DNA of 64,000 bases from Pseudomonas baltica (GCF_014235765.1 NZ_JACMYH010000002.1:575890-639889), one strand, 5' to 3'; positions 36,553 through 46,072 are shown, numbered from the stretch's first letter. Program-made: numbers and translations. Notes: generated by a model not told the origin, from the letters alone.

Positions 36553-38445
36553 ATGCAAAAAACCCTGAAATTCAGCCACAAGATTCTCCTGGCCGCTTCG
36601 CTCATCGTGACCGCAGCCTTCGCGTTGTTCACGTTCTATAACGATTACCTGCAGCGCAATGCCATTCGTGCCGACCTTGAAAGCTATCTGCACGAAATGG
36701 GCAGTGGCACTGCCACGAACATCCAGCACTGGCTCTCGGGACGCATCCTGCTGGCCGAAACCCTGGCCGAGAGCGTTGCCCTCAACCCCAGTCCCGAGGC
36801 CATAGGCGCGTTGCTCAAGCAGAAGACCTTGCTGGCCAACTTCGAGTTTGCCTATCTGGGCAATGTCTCGGGAGGTTATTTCCTCGAGCCGCCCGATACC
36901 ATGCCCGAAGGCTACGATGCGCGCACCCGTCCCTGGTACACCGACGCCATGAACGCGCGCCGGACCATCCTCACCGAACCTTACGTCGATGCCGCGAACG
37001 GCAAGACCATCCTCACTATCGCCACCCCATCGCTGAGCGCCAATGGTCAGCCGGTCGGTGTAGTGGGCGGGGATCTGAGCCTCGAGACGCTGGTCAAGAC
37101 CATCAACTCGCTGGACTTCGACGGCAGTGGCTACGCCTTTCTGGTCAGCGCCGACGGCAAGATCCTGGTCCACCCCGACAACCAGTTGGTGATGAAGTCA
37201 CTCAAGGACGTGTACCCTCAGCACACACCGCGCATCGGCAGCGACGTCACCGAGGTCGAACGCGATGGCCGTCCGTCCATCGTGACCTTCGCCAAGGTCG
37301 AGGGGCTGCCTTCGGTCGACTGGTACATCGGTTTGAGCATGGACAAGGCCAAGGCCTACTCGATGCTCAGCCAGTTTCGCAGCTCGGCGGTGATCGCTAC
37401 GGTCATTGCCGTGGTCCTTACCATCGCCTTGCTTGGCATGCTCATTCGCCTGCTGATGCAGCCTTTGCACGCAATGGGCCGGGCCATGCACGACATCGCC
37501 GAAGGCGAGGGCGACCTGACCCGTCGGCTCACCCTGCACAGCGCCGATGAGTTCGGCGCCCTGGCGCTTTCGTTCAACCGTTTCGTCGAACGCATCCATG
37601 ACTCGATCCGCGAGGTAGCCTCGGCCACTGGCCAGGTCAACGAAGTGGCGTTGCGCGTGGTCAGTGCCTCGAACTCCTCGATGCTCAACTCCGATCAGCA
37701 GGTCAACCGCACCAGCAGCGTGGCCGCCGCCATCAACGAACTGGGCGCCGCCGCGCAGGAAATTGCCCAGAACGCCGCCCTGGCTTCGCAGCACTCCAGT
37801 GCCGCGCGCAGCCTGGCCGCCGATGGCCAGGCGGTGGTCGGCCAGACCATCAGCGCCATGAACGTGCTGTCGCAAAAGATCAGCGGCTCGTGCAGCAACA
37901 TCGAAAGCCTGAACGCCAGCACCGTCAACATCGGTCAGATCCTGGAAGTGATCACCAGCATTTCACAGCAGACCAACCTGCTTGCGCTCAATGCGGCGAT
38001 CGAAGCGGCGCGCGCCGGCGAAGCCGGGCGGGGCTTTGCCGTGGTCGCCGACGAAGTCCGTAACCTCGCGCACCGCACCCAGGAATCGGCACAGCAGGTT
38101 CAGGGCATGATCGAGCAGTTGCAGGTGGGCGCTCGCCAGGCGGTCATCCTGATGAACGAAAGCCAGGGCCAGAGCGAGTCCAGCGTCACCATCGCCAATC
38201 AGGCCGGTGAGCGTCTGGTCAGCGTGACCCAGCGCATCGGCGAAATCGATGGCATGAACCAGTCGGTGGCCACCGCTACCGAGGAGCAGACTGCGGTGGT
38301 GGAATCGATCAACGTCGATATCACCGAGATCAACACCCTCAACCAGGAAGGTGTGGAAAACCTGCAGTCCACCCTGCGTGCGTGCGCCGACCTCGAACAG
38401 CAGGCCCTGCGGCTCAAGCAACTGGTCGGTAGTTTCCGCATCTGA
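36553..38445 (+). CDS. Methyl-accepting chemoreceptor, PctA/B/C-like amino-acid type
   Basis: A 630-residue chemoreceptor: membrane helix at about 12-30, periplasmic dCache sensor (35-275), second helix ([24 protein letters not shown]), HAMP ([23 protein letters not shown]) and a cytoplasmic signalling domain with the hairpin tip [37 protein letters not shown]. The sensor holds Arg126, Trp128, Tyr129 (RPWY), Tyr144 and Asp146 (YVD) and Asp174 (GGDLSL), the residues that bind amino acids in P. aeruginosa PctA and at nearly identical numbers. There is no C-terminal pentapeptide for CheR docking. Transcription should depend on FliA. Confidence 0.94.
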   Translation: MQKTLKFSHKILLAASLIVTAAFALFTFYNDYLQRNAIRADLESYLHEMGSGTATNIQHWLSGRILLAETLAESVALNPSPEAIGALLKQKTLLANFEFAYLGNVSGGYFLEPPDTMPEGYDARTRPWYTDAMNARRTILTEPYVDAANGKTILTIATPSLSANGQPVGVVGGDLSLETLVKTINSLDFDGSGYAFLVSADGKILVHPDNQLVMKSLKDVYPQHTPRIGSDVTEVERDGRPSIVTFAKVEGLPSVDWYIGLSMDKAKAYSMLSQFRSSAVIATVIAVVLTIALLGMLIRLLMQPLHAMGRAMHDIAEGEGDLTRRLTLHSADEFGALALSFNRFVERIHDSIREVASATGQVNEVALRVVSASNSSMLNSDQQVNRTSSVAAAINELGAAAQEIAQNAALASQHSSAARSLAADGQAVVGQTISAMNVLSQKISGSCSNIESLNASTVNIGQILEVITSISQQTNLLALNAAIEAARAGEAGRGFAVVADEVRNLAHRTQESAQQVQGMIEQLQVGARQAVILMNESQGQSESSVTIANQAGERLVSVTQRIGEIDGMNQSVATATEEQTAVVESINVDITEINTLNQEGVENLQSTLRACADLEQQALRLKQLVGSFRI

Positions 38446-38468
38446 CGCCTGGGTGTGCGCCGGTAGGG

Positions 38469-38489
38469 CGGCCTTCAGGGATGAGGCCG
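38469..38489. terminator. Hairpin between convergent genes
   Basis: CGGCCT (38469-38474) and AGGCCG (38484-38489) form a 6-bp stem with a 9-nt loop between the chemoreceptor and TonB-receptor genes. No T-tract follows on either strand, so intrinsic termination is uncertain. Confidence 0.35.
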
Positions 38490-38508
38490 TCGTACGGGCA
38501 ACCGCCCT

Positions 38509-40620
38509 CTACATATCCACGGCAACGCTCAAGGTCAGGTTGCGCGGCTCGCCGGGCATCGCCCAGTAGTTGCTGTAGGATCGCTCGAAGTACTTTTCGT
38601 CGAACAGGTTGTTCAGGTTGACCCCCAGGGTGACCTTGTCGCTGGCCTTGTAATGCGCGAGCAAATCGACCGTGTGATAGGCGGGCAACTCGAAACGGCC
38701 CCCGGACTCGCCGGACCGATCCCCTACATAGGTGAACGCGGCGCCGATATCGGAACCGCGCAACGGCCCGTCCTGAAACTCATGGACGCCCAGCAGGCTG
38801 GCGCTGTTGCGTGCCACGCCAAGCAGGCGGCTGCCCTTGGGCACGCTGGCGTCGCCCTCGGTGACCTCGGCGTCGATCCAGGCGTAGGCGCCGATCACGC
38901 GTAGTGAGTCGGTCAGCTGGCCACTGAACTGCAAGTCGACGCCCTGGCTGCGTGCCTTGCCGATGGCGCGATTGAGGTTGCTCGCCGGGTCCAGCGCCAG
39001 CACGTTCTCTTTGTCGATGTGAAACGCCGCCAGGGTCGCGCTCAGGCGCTCGTCGAACAACTCGGCCTTGAGCCCCGCCTCGTAGCCCATGCCTTCTTCA
39101 GGGTCGAACGACTTGCCGCCGGCATCCAGCCCGCTGTTGGGCTTGAACGACGTCGAGGCATTGGCGAACAGCCCCCATTGCGGCGTGAGTTGGTAGAGCA
39201 GCCCGGCGCGCTGGGTGAAAGCATCCTGGCGCTGCAGGTTGCGATTGCCGGTAGTGTAGTCGGCGATGCGCTGTTCGAAATGTTCATAGCGCACGCCCAG
39301 CATGCCGCGCAGTTTGTCGCTGAACACCAGTTGATCCTGCAGGTTCAGCGCGTGGCTGCGCACATGCTCGCGAAAATCCGAGCCCGACCGCGCGCCTGTG
39401 GGTTTGGGCTGGCCGTACACCGGGTCGAAGATGTCGATTCGGTAGGCACCTGCGGTGGCGGTCACCCGTTCGTTCTTGCGGTAATCCTCATATTCGCTGC
39501 CAATCAACAGTTCATGCTGCACCCTGGCCGTGTCGAGGAAACCGCGCAGCTCGACCTGGCTGATGCTGTCGTGCCAATCCATGTCGCGCTCTCGAAAGCG
39601 CCGATTGACCGTATGGCCGTCAGCGTTGAGCGCGCGTGCCTCACTGGCATCGCCGCTCAGCTCGCCCTGTTTGTAGTGGCTGGCCACGCGCAGTTGCCAG
39701 TCGTCGTTGAGCCGGTGTTCCAGCGCGGCCTGGATGCGGTTGTTGTCGTTGTCGATGAAGCCGTCGTTGGGCTCGCCGAGAAAGGTCCGGCGCGAGCCTC
39801 CACCCCAGCCATTGCCCGGCGCTACCACCCCGCGGTCGAACACCGATTGGTGGCGCACCAGCTCGGCCTCCACCAGCAAGGAGGTGTCCGGATCCAGCTG
39901 CCAGCTCAGCGATGGTGCCACGTACACCCGCTCGTTCTGCACATGGTCACGGAAGCTGTGGTTGTCTTCCACCGCCAGGTTGACCCGGCTCAGCACCTGG
40001 CCCTCGGCATCGAGCGGGGTGTTCAGGTCCAGGCTGGTGCGATAGCGGTCCCAGGAGCCGGCGCTGCCGTACAGGCGCGCGAAGGATTCGGCCTGGGGTT
40101 TCTTGCTGACGATGTTGACCGTGCCGCCGGGATCGCCACGTCCGTACAGGCTGGCAGCCGGGCCCTTGAGCACCTCGATGCGTTCGATGCTGGAAACGTC
40201 CGGGGTCGCAGGGTAGCCGCGGTTGGCGCTGAAGCCGTCGCGGTAGAATTCCGAGGTGCTGAAGCCGCGCACGCTGTATTCGTAAAGCGTCAGGCCGCCG
40301 AAGTTGTTCTGCTGGGACACACCCCCGGCGTATTGCAGGGCACGTTCCACATTGCTGCTGCCCAGGTCCTGAAGCACCTGGACCGGGATCACGCTGACCG
40401 CTTGGGGAACGTCCTTGATCGCGGTATCGGTCTTGGTCGCGCTGCCCGAACGGGTCGCGCGGTAGCCGGTGACCGGACCGGTCGCGGTTTCCATATCGCC
40501 ACCCGCCGTGACGCTGATGGCTTCCAGTTCGAGGGTTTCGGGCGAGGTTTCGGCGTAGGCGGGCATCCCCAGTACGCTGAAGGCGAGGCCGGCCATGGGG
40601 GCAAAACGAGGTGAGCGCAT
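38509..40620 (-). CDS. TonB-dependent outer-membrane receptor, siderophore-receptor type
   Basis: A 703-residue receptor: signal peptide ending GMPAYA, plug domain (KDVPQAVSVIPVQVLQDLG, QYAGGVSQQNNFGG, IERIEVLKGPAASLYGRGDPGGTVNIVSKKP) and a 22-strand barrel ending in RNLTLSVAVDM. The plug resembles the FpvA/FhuA siderophore-receptor class, without an FpvA-type N-terminal signalling extension. ATG 40620 is chosen over TTG 40626. No sigma/anti-sigma or siderophore gene is near. Its promoter region carries a Zur-like palindrome rather than a recognisable Fur box, raising the possibility of a zinc- or zincophore-related substrate. Confidence 0.9.
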   Translation of the reverse strand: MRSPRFAPMAGLAFSVLGMPAYAETSPETLELEAISVTAGGDMETATGPVTGYRATRSGSATKTDTAIKDVPQAVSVIPVQVLQDLGSSNVERALQYAGGVSQQNNFGGLTLYEYSVRGFSTSEFYRDGFSANRGYPATPDVSSIERIEVLKGPAASLYGRGDPGGTVNIVSKKPQAESFARLYGSAGSWDRYRTSLDLNTPLDAEGQVLSRVNLAVEDNHSFRDHVQNERVYVAPSLSWQLDPDTSLLVEAELVRHQSVFDRGVVAPGNGWGGGSRRTFLGEPNDGFIDNDNNRIQAALEHRLNDDWQLRVASHYKQGELSGDASEARALNADGHTVNRRFRERDMDWHDSISQVELRGFLDTARVQHELLIGSEYEDYRKNERVTATAGAYRIDIFDPVYGQPKPTGARSGSDFREHVRSHALNLQDQLVFSDKLRGMLGVRYEHFEQRIADYTTGNRNLQRQDAFTQRAGLLYQLTPQWGLFANASTSFKPNSGLDAGGKSFDPEEGMGYEAGLKAELFDERLSATLAAFHIDKENVLALDPASNLNRAIGKARSQGVDLQFSGQLTDSLRVIGAYAWIDAEVTEGDASVPKGSRLLGVARNSASLLGVHEFQDGPLRGSDIGAAFTYVGDRSGESGGRFELPAYHTVDLLAHYKASDKVTLGVNLNNLFDEKYFERSYSNYWAMPGEPRNLTLSVAVDM

Positions 40621-40637
40621 GTGCAACGATCCATTAT

Positions 40638-40656
40638 GTTATAGTTATAATATAAC
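40638..40656 (-). promoter_or_regulatory. Zur-like operator in front of the TonB receptor gene
   Basis: GTTATAATATAAC at 40644-40656 is a perfect 6-1-6 palindrome, preceded by another GTTATA half-site (40638-40643). It resembles the zinc-uptake-regulator consensus TGTTATAnTATAACA and is centred about 30 nt upstream of the receptor ATG, where a bound repressor would block transcription or early elongation. The gap is otherwise short (81 bp) and AT-rich here only. Confidence 0.6.
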
Positions 40657-40701
40657 GTAATGATTCGCGACGTGCATCTCCCATCTGCGCGTTTGCGCTG
40701 C

Positions 40702-41475
40702 TCAGGCCACCCGGCGCAGCGAAATGAACATGGCGTCGTCAGCCAGGATGGCGGCGATCATCGCGCCGGTTTCGGCCAGGCGCCGTGCCAGGTCTTCATC
40801 CGGGACGTGCAGGTCCCAGCGCGTCAACAAGTTATTCGTCAGCATCGGCATGGTGTCGACCTCGCGCAGCGCCGCGAGGAAAGCGGCAGGCGGCGGCAGG
40901 TAAGTGGTGAAGCCATCGCCCTTGAGCGCAGCAGTGTGGATGCCCAGCTGCGCGCACACCTGCGCCTTGGCAGCGATGTCGTCACGGTCGGCCTGACGCG
41001 ACTGCTCGATCAACGCCGCCAGCGGCGCGTCGACCAAATGCCCACCGGCAATCAACGCAGAGCCAGTGGCCCAGGCTTCGGTCGGGCAATCCTTCATGTC
41101 CGGACGCAGTGGAATGTGCGGGTTGATCTCCATCGGATAGATCCGGCACACCAGCGGCCGCTCGGCATAGATGCCGCAGCGATTGTCGGCATTCAGGTTG
41201 CGGCAAGGTCCGACGTTGTAGGCGGCGAAGGTGATCGAGACGTAGGCGGGCGCGCTGCCGCACAGCACGGGCAGCGAACGCCGTCTGGCATGTTCCTGTT
41301 GCGCGTGGCTGAGGTTCAGGCTGTGCAGCCCGGGGCCGTTTTCCAGGAAGGCTTCGAGCAACACGATCAACTGGCCGCCGTCTTCCGCCCAATGGCGCGC
41401 CTCGGACAGCGTCAGCGGTACGTGATGGTCACTGCAGCATTTGCCACAACCGGTGCAAGAAAAACGTGTGTCCAT
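40702..41475 (-). CDS. YkgJ-family cysteine-cluster protein
   Basis: A 257-residue protein of the YkgJ/UPF0153 Zn- or Fe-binding family: CTGCGKCCSDHHVPLT at the N-terminus and CRNLNADNRCGIYAERPLVCRIYPME in the middle, giving the CxxCxxCC...C...C...C pattern. Start 41475 (MDTRFSCTG) chosen; the in-frame extension to 41673 lacks a ribosome binding site. The function of this family is not established. It lies upstream of the TonB receptor on the same strand but with the Zur-like site in between. Confidence 0.85.
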   Translation of the reverse strand: MDTRFSCTGCGKCCSDHHVPLTLSEARHWAEDGGQLIVLLEAFLENGPGLHSLNLSHAQQEHARRRSLPVLCGSAPAYVSITFAAYNVGPCRNLNADNRCGIYAERPLVCRIYPMEINPHIPLRPDMKDCPTEAWATGSALIAGGHLVDAPLAALIEQSRQADRDDIAAKAQVCAQLGIHTAALKGDGFTTYLPPPAAFLAALREVDTMPMLTNNLLTRWDLHVPDEDLARRLAETGAMIAAILADDAMFISLRRVA

Positions 41476-41564
41476 GCCAACCCCGTCTGTTCGGAAAGAG
41501 TGACGAAAACATGGCGTTTCGACACTGATGAACTGGACCGGAGCAGATTCCGTGCCAGCTCCCT

Positions 41565-42014
41565 TCAGCCGCCCAGCAGGTCGTGGGCGTCGAGCAGCCG
41601 GTAGGCCACCTGGGGGTTCTTTTCCAGGCCGCGACGGATAGCGGCCGGGATCGCTTGCCGCGTCTTGCGGCACAGTCCCGGCAGCGCGTCGAGGTGGATA
41701 GCGATGCCACGCATGCTGCGCACCGTGCTCGAGCCAGGCGTGACTTCGACACGCAGGCCGAGCTGGTCGAAGATACGCTGCTGCAAGCGCCGCAGGTCAT
41801 CCAGGCTGTCCACGTTCTCCAGCCGTTCGAGCAGGCGCTTTTCTTCATCGCGGGTCAGGCGCAGGATGCGCAGGTCGGCATCGGGAACCGCGTGCAGGCG
41901 TTCGCGCTCGCAGATGCAAGCGCCGGGTGGGCAGGGTTGGCGAGTGGCAGGGGCCATGGTCATGAGCGCAAGCATAGCCAGACTGCGGGGTATTTGCACT
42001 GGGGCTGTCGACAT
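41565..42014 (-). CDS. Conserved hypothetical protein
   Basis: A 149-residue protein with an early cysteine triplet (RQPCPPGACICERERL) and a charged helical body (ILRLTRDEEKRLLERLENVDSLDDLRRLQQRIFDQLG), ending HLDALPGLCRKTRQAIPAAIRRGLEKNP. Start 42014 has GAGG seven nt upstream; ATG 41963, giving 132 residues beginning nearer the cysteine motif, is the alternative. I recognise it as a pattern common in Pseudomonas but without known function. It is divergent from the DUF1615 gene. Confidence 0.7.
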   Translation of the reverse strand: MSTAPVQIPRSLAMLALMTMAPATRQPCPPGACICERERLHAVPDADLRILRLTRDEEKRLLERLENVDSLDDLRRLQQRIFDQLGLRVEVTPGSSTVRSMRGIAIHLDALPGLCRKTRQAIPAAIRRGLEKNPQVAYRLLDAHDLLGG

Positions 42015-42065
42015 GCCGGGGCCTCGTCCATACTGGCGCAAATCCATCCGTTCCCAAGGCCTTAC

Positions 42066-43169
42066 ATGTCCAGAAGCCGGCTCGCCGTGCGCCATGGCGC
42101 ACTGAGCATCCTCCTTGTATTGCTCGCCGCCTGTTCCAGTCAACGCAGCAACCAACCCCCGGCACCTTCGCCCGAACAGGTGCGTGCCAAGCTCGTGCAG
42201 CTGCTGCCCGCCAAGGTCACCGACCGCGAGGGCTGGGCTGCCGATATCGAAACGGCCCTGAACGTGCAGGGCATCCCGGGCAGCGATGAAAACCTGTGCG
42301 CGGTGCTGGCCGTGGCCGAGCAGGAGTCCACCTTCCAGGTCGACCCCAGCGTGCCGGGGCTGGGCAAGATCGCCCGCCAGGAAATCGACCGCCGCGCCGG
42401 TCGGGTGCATGTACCGGGCTTTCTCGTCGACGCTGCGCTTGGCATTCGCTCGGTCGACGGCAAGTCCTATGCGCAACGACTGGAGGCTGCGCGCTCGGAG
42501 AAACAGCTCAGCGAAATCTTCGACGACTTCACCGGCATGGTGCCCTTGGGCAGGCAGCTGTTCGGCACGTTCAACCCAGTCCGCACCGGCGGGCCGATGC
42601 AGGTCAGCATCGACTTCGCCGAGAAGCACCGCGCGCGCTACCCCTACACCGTGGACGGTTCGATTCGCCGCGAAGTGTTCACCCGGCGCGGCGGCATGTA
42701 TTTCGGCATTGCCCATCTGCTTGGCTATCCGGCCAGCTACGAACGTCCGTTGTACCGCTTCGCCGATTTCAACGCCGGCTGGTACGCAAGCCGCAATGCG
42801 GCGTTCCAGAATGCCGTGAACCAGTTGTCCGGCGGCCGTCTGGCGCTCGACGGCGACCTGATTCGCTACGACTCCAGCGCCGCCAGCAACACCGAGCTGG
42901 CGGTACGCAATCTTGGCAACCGCTTGAACATGAACGACCGCGACATTCGCCGTGCCCTCGAGGAAGGTGAAACCCTGGATTTCGAAAAGACCACGCTATT
43001 CGAGCGTACCTTCGCCCTGGCCGACAAGGCTGCCGGCAAGCCGGTTCCGCGGGCAATCCTTCCGGGCATCAAACTGCAGAGCCCGAAGATCACCCGCAAC
43101 CTGACCACGGCCTGGTTTGCCCAACGGGTGGACGAGCGCTACGCCCGCTGCATGCTGCGCGCCCGCTGA
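42066..43169 (+). CDS. DUF1615 lipoprotein
   Basis: A 367-residue exported protein with lipobox LLAAC at about residues 19-23. The body matches the DUF1615 family (GWAADIETALNVQGIPGSDENLCAVLAVAEQESTFQVDPSVPGLGKIARQEI; GGMYFGIAHLLGYPASY; YRFADFNAGWYASRNAAFQNAV). The AEQEST segment is reminiscent of lytic-transglycosylase-like folds, which makes a peptidoglycan role conceivable but unproven. Confidence 0.88.
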   Translation: MSRSRLAVRHGALSILLVLLAACSSQRSNQPPAPSPEQVRAKLVQLLPAKVTDREGWAADIETALNVQGIPGSDENLCAVLAVAEQESTFQVDPSVPGLGKIARQEIDRRAGRVHVPGFLVDAALGIRSVDGKSYAQRLEAARSEKQLSEIFDDFTGMVPLGRQLFGTFNPVRTGGPMQVSIDFAEKHRARYPYTVDGSIRREVFTRRGGMYFGIAHLLGYPASYERPLYRFADFNAGWYASRNAAFQNAVNQLSGGRLALDGDLIRYDSSAASNTELAVRNLGNRLNMNDRDIRRALEEGETLDFEKTTLFERTFALADKAAGKPVPRAILPGIKLQSPKITRNLTTAWFAQRVDERYARCMLRAR

Positions 43170-43184
43170 GGGCCCCGGGTTTGC

Positions 43185-43847
43185 TTAGTCGGCGCGCAGC
43201 AGCAGCGGCTCGGCCAGGCTGTAGCCAAAGCCGCGCAGGGTCTGCAGGGCTTCGGGGCAATCGAGCTGGGCCAGCTTGCGACGAAGGTTGCACACGTGTC
43301 GCTCGATCAGCGCCGTCTTCGGCGCCTGGCCTGCGCCCCACAATTGCTGCTCGATGAACTGCCGGCTGACCGCGCCAGGGTTGCTTGCCAGCATCGCCAG
43401 CAAGCGATGCTCGCTGACGGTCAGGCTCTGCTGGCGCTTGCCGCGTCCGACCATCAGCCGCGATGGCGACAACCACAGGCGTGAAGGCGGCAGGGCAGGG
43501 GCGCGCGGCCGCGCACGGGACAGTGCCTGCAGACGCGCCAGCACCTCGGCTGTGGCGACCGGCTGCGCCAGGCACGCATCGGCCCCGGCGCGCAGGGCGG
43601 CGATACGGGCCTGACGGTCGTCGCCGGCCAGCAGCACCATCAGTGCAGCGCTGCCCCGGTGTGCCAGGCAGTGCTCCAGCGCGCCCTGGCCAGAGCGTTC
43701 CAGTGCCAGCACGATGAACCCATATTGGCCTGGCACAAGCGCCTGCGCTGCTGTGGCCGTATCGACCGTGTGCAGCGTTGTGGCGTGTTCCGCCAATGCG
43801 CCTTGCAGGGCGTTGTCGGGCGTGTCGCTGATATAGAGCAGGTTCAT
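43185..43847 (-). CDS. OmpR-type regulator with degenerate receiver domain
   Basis: A 220-residue protein: receiver-like domain (1-105) and winged-helix DNA-binding domain (about 120-215; LTVSEHRLLAMLASNPGAVSRQFIEQQLWG, IERHVCNLRRKLAQLDCPEALQTLRGFGYSL). The phospho-acceptor position is Ala48 (IVLALERSG instead of VLDLxxPG), the switch Ser/Thr is Leu (MVLLAG) and the conserved Lys is Gln95 (CLAQPV). It therefore should not be phosphorylated. It follows the histidine kinase by 2 nt and is probably in the same operon as a canonical regulator. Start 43847 (MNLLYISD). Confidence 0.85.
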   Translation of the reverse strand: MNLLYISDTPDNALQGALAEHATTLHTVDTATAAQALVPGQYGFIVLALERSGQGALEHCLAHRGSAALMVLLAGDDRQARIAALRAGADACLAQPVATAEVLARLQALSRARPRAPALPPSRLWLSPSRLMVGRGKRQQSLTVSEHRLLAMLASNPGAVSRQFIEQQLWGAGQAPKTALIERHVCNLRRKLAQLDCPEALQTLRGFGYSLAEPLLLRAD

Positions 43848-43849
43848 GT

Positions 43850-45241
43850 TCACACCAATGCCTTGCTTTGTCGGCACCACAGGGTCATCCGCGTGCCACC
43901 TTGTTCGCTGCTGCCCACTTCGAGGGTAAACCCATGCAGCTTGACCACCGCAGCAACGATCGACAGCCCCAGGCCGAAGCCGCTGTGCTGGCCGTCGGCT
44001 TCGCAACGATAAAAGCGTTGAAAGATCGCTTCGCGCTCCTCTGGTGCGATACCCGGTCCGCTGTCGCTGATTTCCAAACGTGTGGCGCCGTTTTCCGCCG
44101 TGGCGCCAAGCACCACCAGACCGTGCGCCGGAGTGAACTTGATGGCATTGCTGAGCAGGTTGCCCACGGCTTCGAACAGCAGCGCGCGATCGCCATTCAG
44201 CATCGGCAGCGTGTCGGGCACGTCCAGACGCAGATTGATGCCCTCGTCCTCGGCCAAAGGCAGATAGAAGTCGTGCAGTTCGTGCAGCAGCGGTTGCGGG
44301 TCGAAGGAAATGAAGCCGGAACGTCGGCGGTGGTCTTCGATTTCCGAGATGCGCAACAGCCCACGAAAACGCGCCATCAGCGTGTCGGCTTCAGCGATCA
44401 CATCGTCCAGTTGCAACGCTTGGCGCGAATCCGCCGGCGCCTCCTGCTGGATGCGATACAACTGGGCGCGCAGGCGGGTCAGGGGGGTACGCAAGTCATG
44501 GGCAATGTTGTCGCAGACGCCCTTGACCTCGATCATCAGTTGCTCGATGCGTTCGAGCATCGCATTGACGATCGCCGCCAGCATGTCCAATTCGTCCCGG
44601 CGGTCCGAGAGCGGCAGGCGAGTGGTCAGATCACCGGCAACGATCGCATCGGCACGGGCCTCGATGGCGCGGATGCGCCGCAATGGCCTGCGTCGCAGCA
44701 GGTGCCAGCCGGCGATCCCGGGAATGATCGTCAGCGAAATCCCCCACAGCAGTGCGCGCAGAATGATGTGGGTCACCGCGAACAACGAACCGTTGTCGCG
44801 TACCAGCACTAGCCAGCGACCATCGAGTGTACGCATGGCCACCGCGTCGCAGCTGTTCTGCGGCATCTGCGGGTTGGCGCTGTCCAGGCAGCTGTCCAGG
44901 TCGTGGATGCGACCGTCCAGCGGCAGGCCCCGCGGCACTTGCAGCAGCTGGCCGGACAACGGCCGCAGTTGCAGGTCGAACAGGCCATAGGCATCGAAGG
45001 TGCGATCATCGAATGCTTCGCTGGCAGCCAGCGCCTCGTTCAGCGCTTCACCGTGGAACCGCGAGAACAGATGTTGACGCTGCATCAGGGAGTGCCGCGC
45101 CAGGTCGGCGAGGTAGGTCGAGACCTCGTAGTACAACACCCCCATGAGAATGCTGCTCCAGGCCACGAACAGAAAGCTGTAGAGCGCCAGCAGCCGACTG
45201 CTGGAAGAACGCCAGCCTTTAGACAGGTTCGGCAATGACAT
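43850..45241 (-). CDS. Sensor histidine kinase
   Basis: A 463-residue kinase: helix 1 (LLALYSFLFVAWSSILMGVLYY), periplasmic sensor of about 130 residues with two Cys (DSCLDS, NSCDAV) that could form a disulfide, helix 2 (IILRALLWGISLTIIPGIAGWHLL), HAMP (RRIRAIEARADAIVAGDLTTRLP), HisKA with phospho-His in NIAHDLRTPLTRL, and HATPase_c (NLLSNAIKFTP, DSGPGIAPEE, GFGLGLSI). Overlaps the upstream regulator by 23 nt. Stimulus unknown. Confidence 0.95.
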   Translation of the reverse strand: MSLPNLSKGWRSSSSRLLALYSFLFVAWSSILMGVLYYEVSTYLADLARHSLMQRQHLFSRFHGEALNEALAASEAFDDRTFDAYGLFDLQLRPLSGQLLQVPRGLPLDGRIHDLDSCLDSANPQMPQNSCDAVAMRTLDGRWLVLVRDNGSLFAVTHIILRALLWGISLTIIPGIAGWHLLRRRPLRRIRAIEARADAIVAGDLTTRLPLSDRRDELDMLAAIVNAMLERIEQLMIEVKGVCDNIAHDLRTPLTRLRAQLYRIQQEAPADSRQALQLDDVIAEADTLMARFRGLLRISEIEDHRRRSGFISFDPQPLLHELHDFYLPLAEDEGINLRLDVPDTLPMLNGDRALLFEAVGNLLSNAIKFTPAHGLVVLGATAENGATRLEISDSGPGIAPEEREAIFQRFYRCEADGQHSGFGLGLSIVAAVVKLHGFTLEVGSSEQGGTRMTLWCRQSKALV

Positions 45242-45902
45242 AGCCGGAGCCTCGCACGGTCTTGATCAACGGTGCGGTGCCCGGTGGGTCGATCTTCTTG
45301 CGCAAGCGGCCAATGTGCACGTCGATCAGGTTGGTGCCCGGATCGAAGTGATAACCCCAGACTTCTTCGAAGATCATCATGCGCGTCAGGATCTGCCCGG
45401 CATTGCGCATCAGAAATTCCAGCAGCTTGTATTCGGTGGGCAGCAGGTTCAGCGCCTGTTCGCCACGGCGTGCTTCGCGTGTCATCAAATCCAGGGTCAG
45501 GTCGGCGACGCGCAGCGTGTTGTCGGCGGCGGCCACGGGGTTGTTGCGGCGCAGCAGCACCTCGACCCGAGCCGCCATCTCGTCCGAGGCGAACGGCTTG
45601 GTCAGGTAGTCATCGCCACCGGCACGCAGTCCGCGTACGCGCTCGTCGACATCCGACAACGCGCTGATCATCAGAATGGGCGTGCTCACGCCGATGGTGC
45701 GCAGGGTCGTCACGATGGCCAGGCCGTCCAGCTCGGGCAGCATGCGATCCAGGGTGATCACGTCGTAGTTGCCGCTCACCGCCTTGACCAGCCCTTCGCG
45801 GCCGTTGTCCACCCAGTCGACCTGCAGGCCATGGCTGCTCAGTTCCGCCACGATCTCCCTGGCGGTCACGGCATCGTCTTCGATGGTCAGTACGCGCGTC
45901 AT
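45219..45902 (-). CDS. OmpR/PhoB-family response regulator
   Basis: A 227-residue canonical regulator: receiver with IEDD, phospho-Asp in VITLDRMLPELDG, the Ser of MISALSD and the Lys of YLTKPFA, then a winged helix (LLPTEYKLLEFLMRNAGQILTRMMIFEEVWG, NLIDVHIGRLRKKID, TVRGSGYVIAEP). ATG at 45902. It is first in the regulator-kinase-regulator arrangement 45902-43185. Confidence 0.95.
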   Translation of the reverse strand: MTRVLTIEDDAVTAREIVAELSSHGLQVDWVDNGREGLVKAVSGNYDVITLDRMLPELDGLAIVTTLRTIGVSTPILMISALSDVDERVRGLRAGGDDYLTKPFASDEMAARVEVLLRRNNPVAAADNTLRVADLTLDLMTREARRGEQALNLLPTEYKLLEFLMRNAGQILTRMMIFEEVWGYHFDPGTNLIDVHIGRLRKKIDPPGTAPLIKTVRGSGYVIAEPV

Positions 45903-46072
45903 GTTGGTCTCTACCCGATGATGTCTGCTGAGGATGGCGGCATTGTGACAACAATCCACGCACGGCTCGTTGAAGTTTTTTTCATCTTGCGCCACCTCAT
46001 CCTTTCTGGGTAACCCCAGGGCGCTTCCAAGGCCGCAGGCCGACGGATAGCACGGTTCCTGTGCAGTGTTGC

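Noticed and set aside
41565..42716. Long minus-strand frame extending over the DUF1615 lipoprotein gene
   Set aside because: Only the 41565-42014 part has coding character and a ribosome binding site; the rest is the antisense of a well-supported plus-strand gene.
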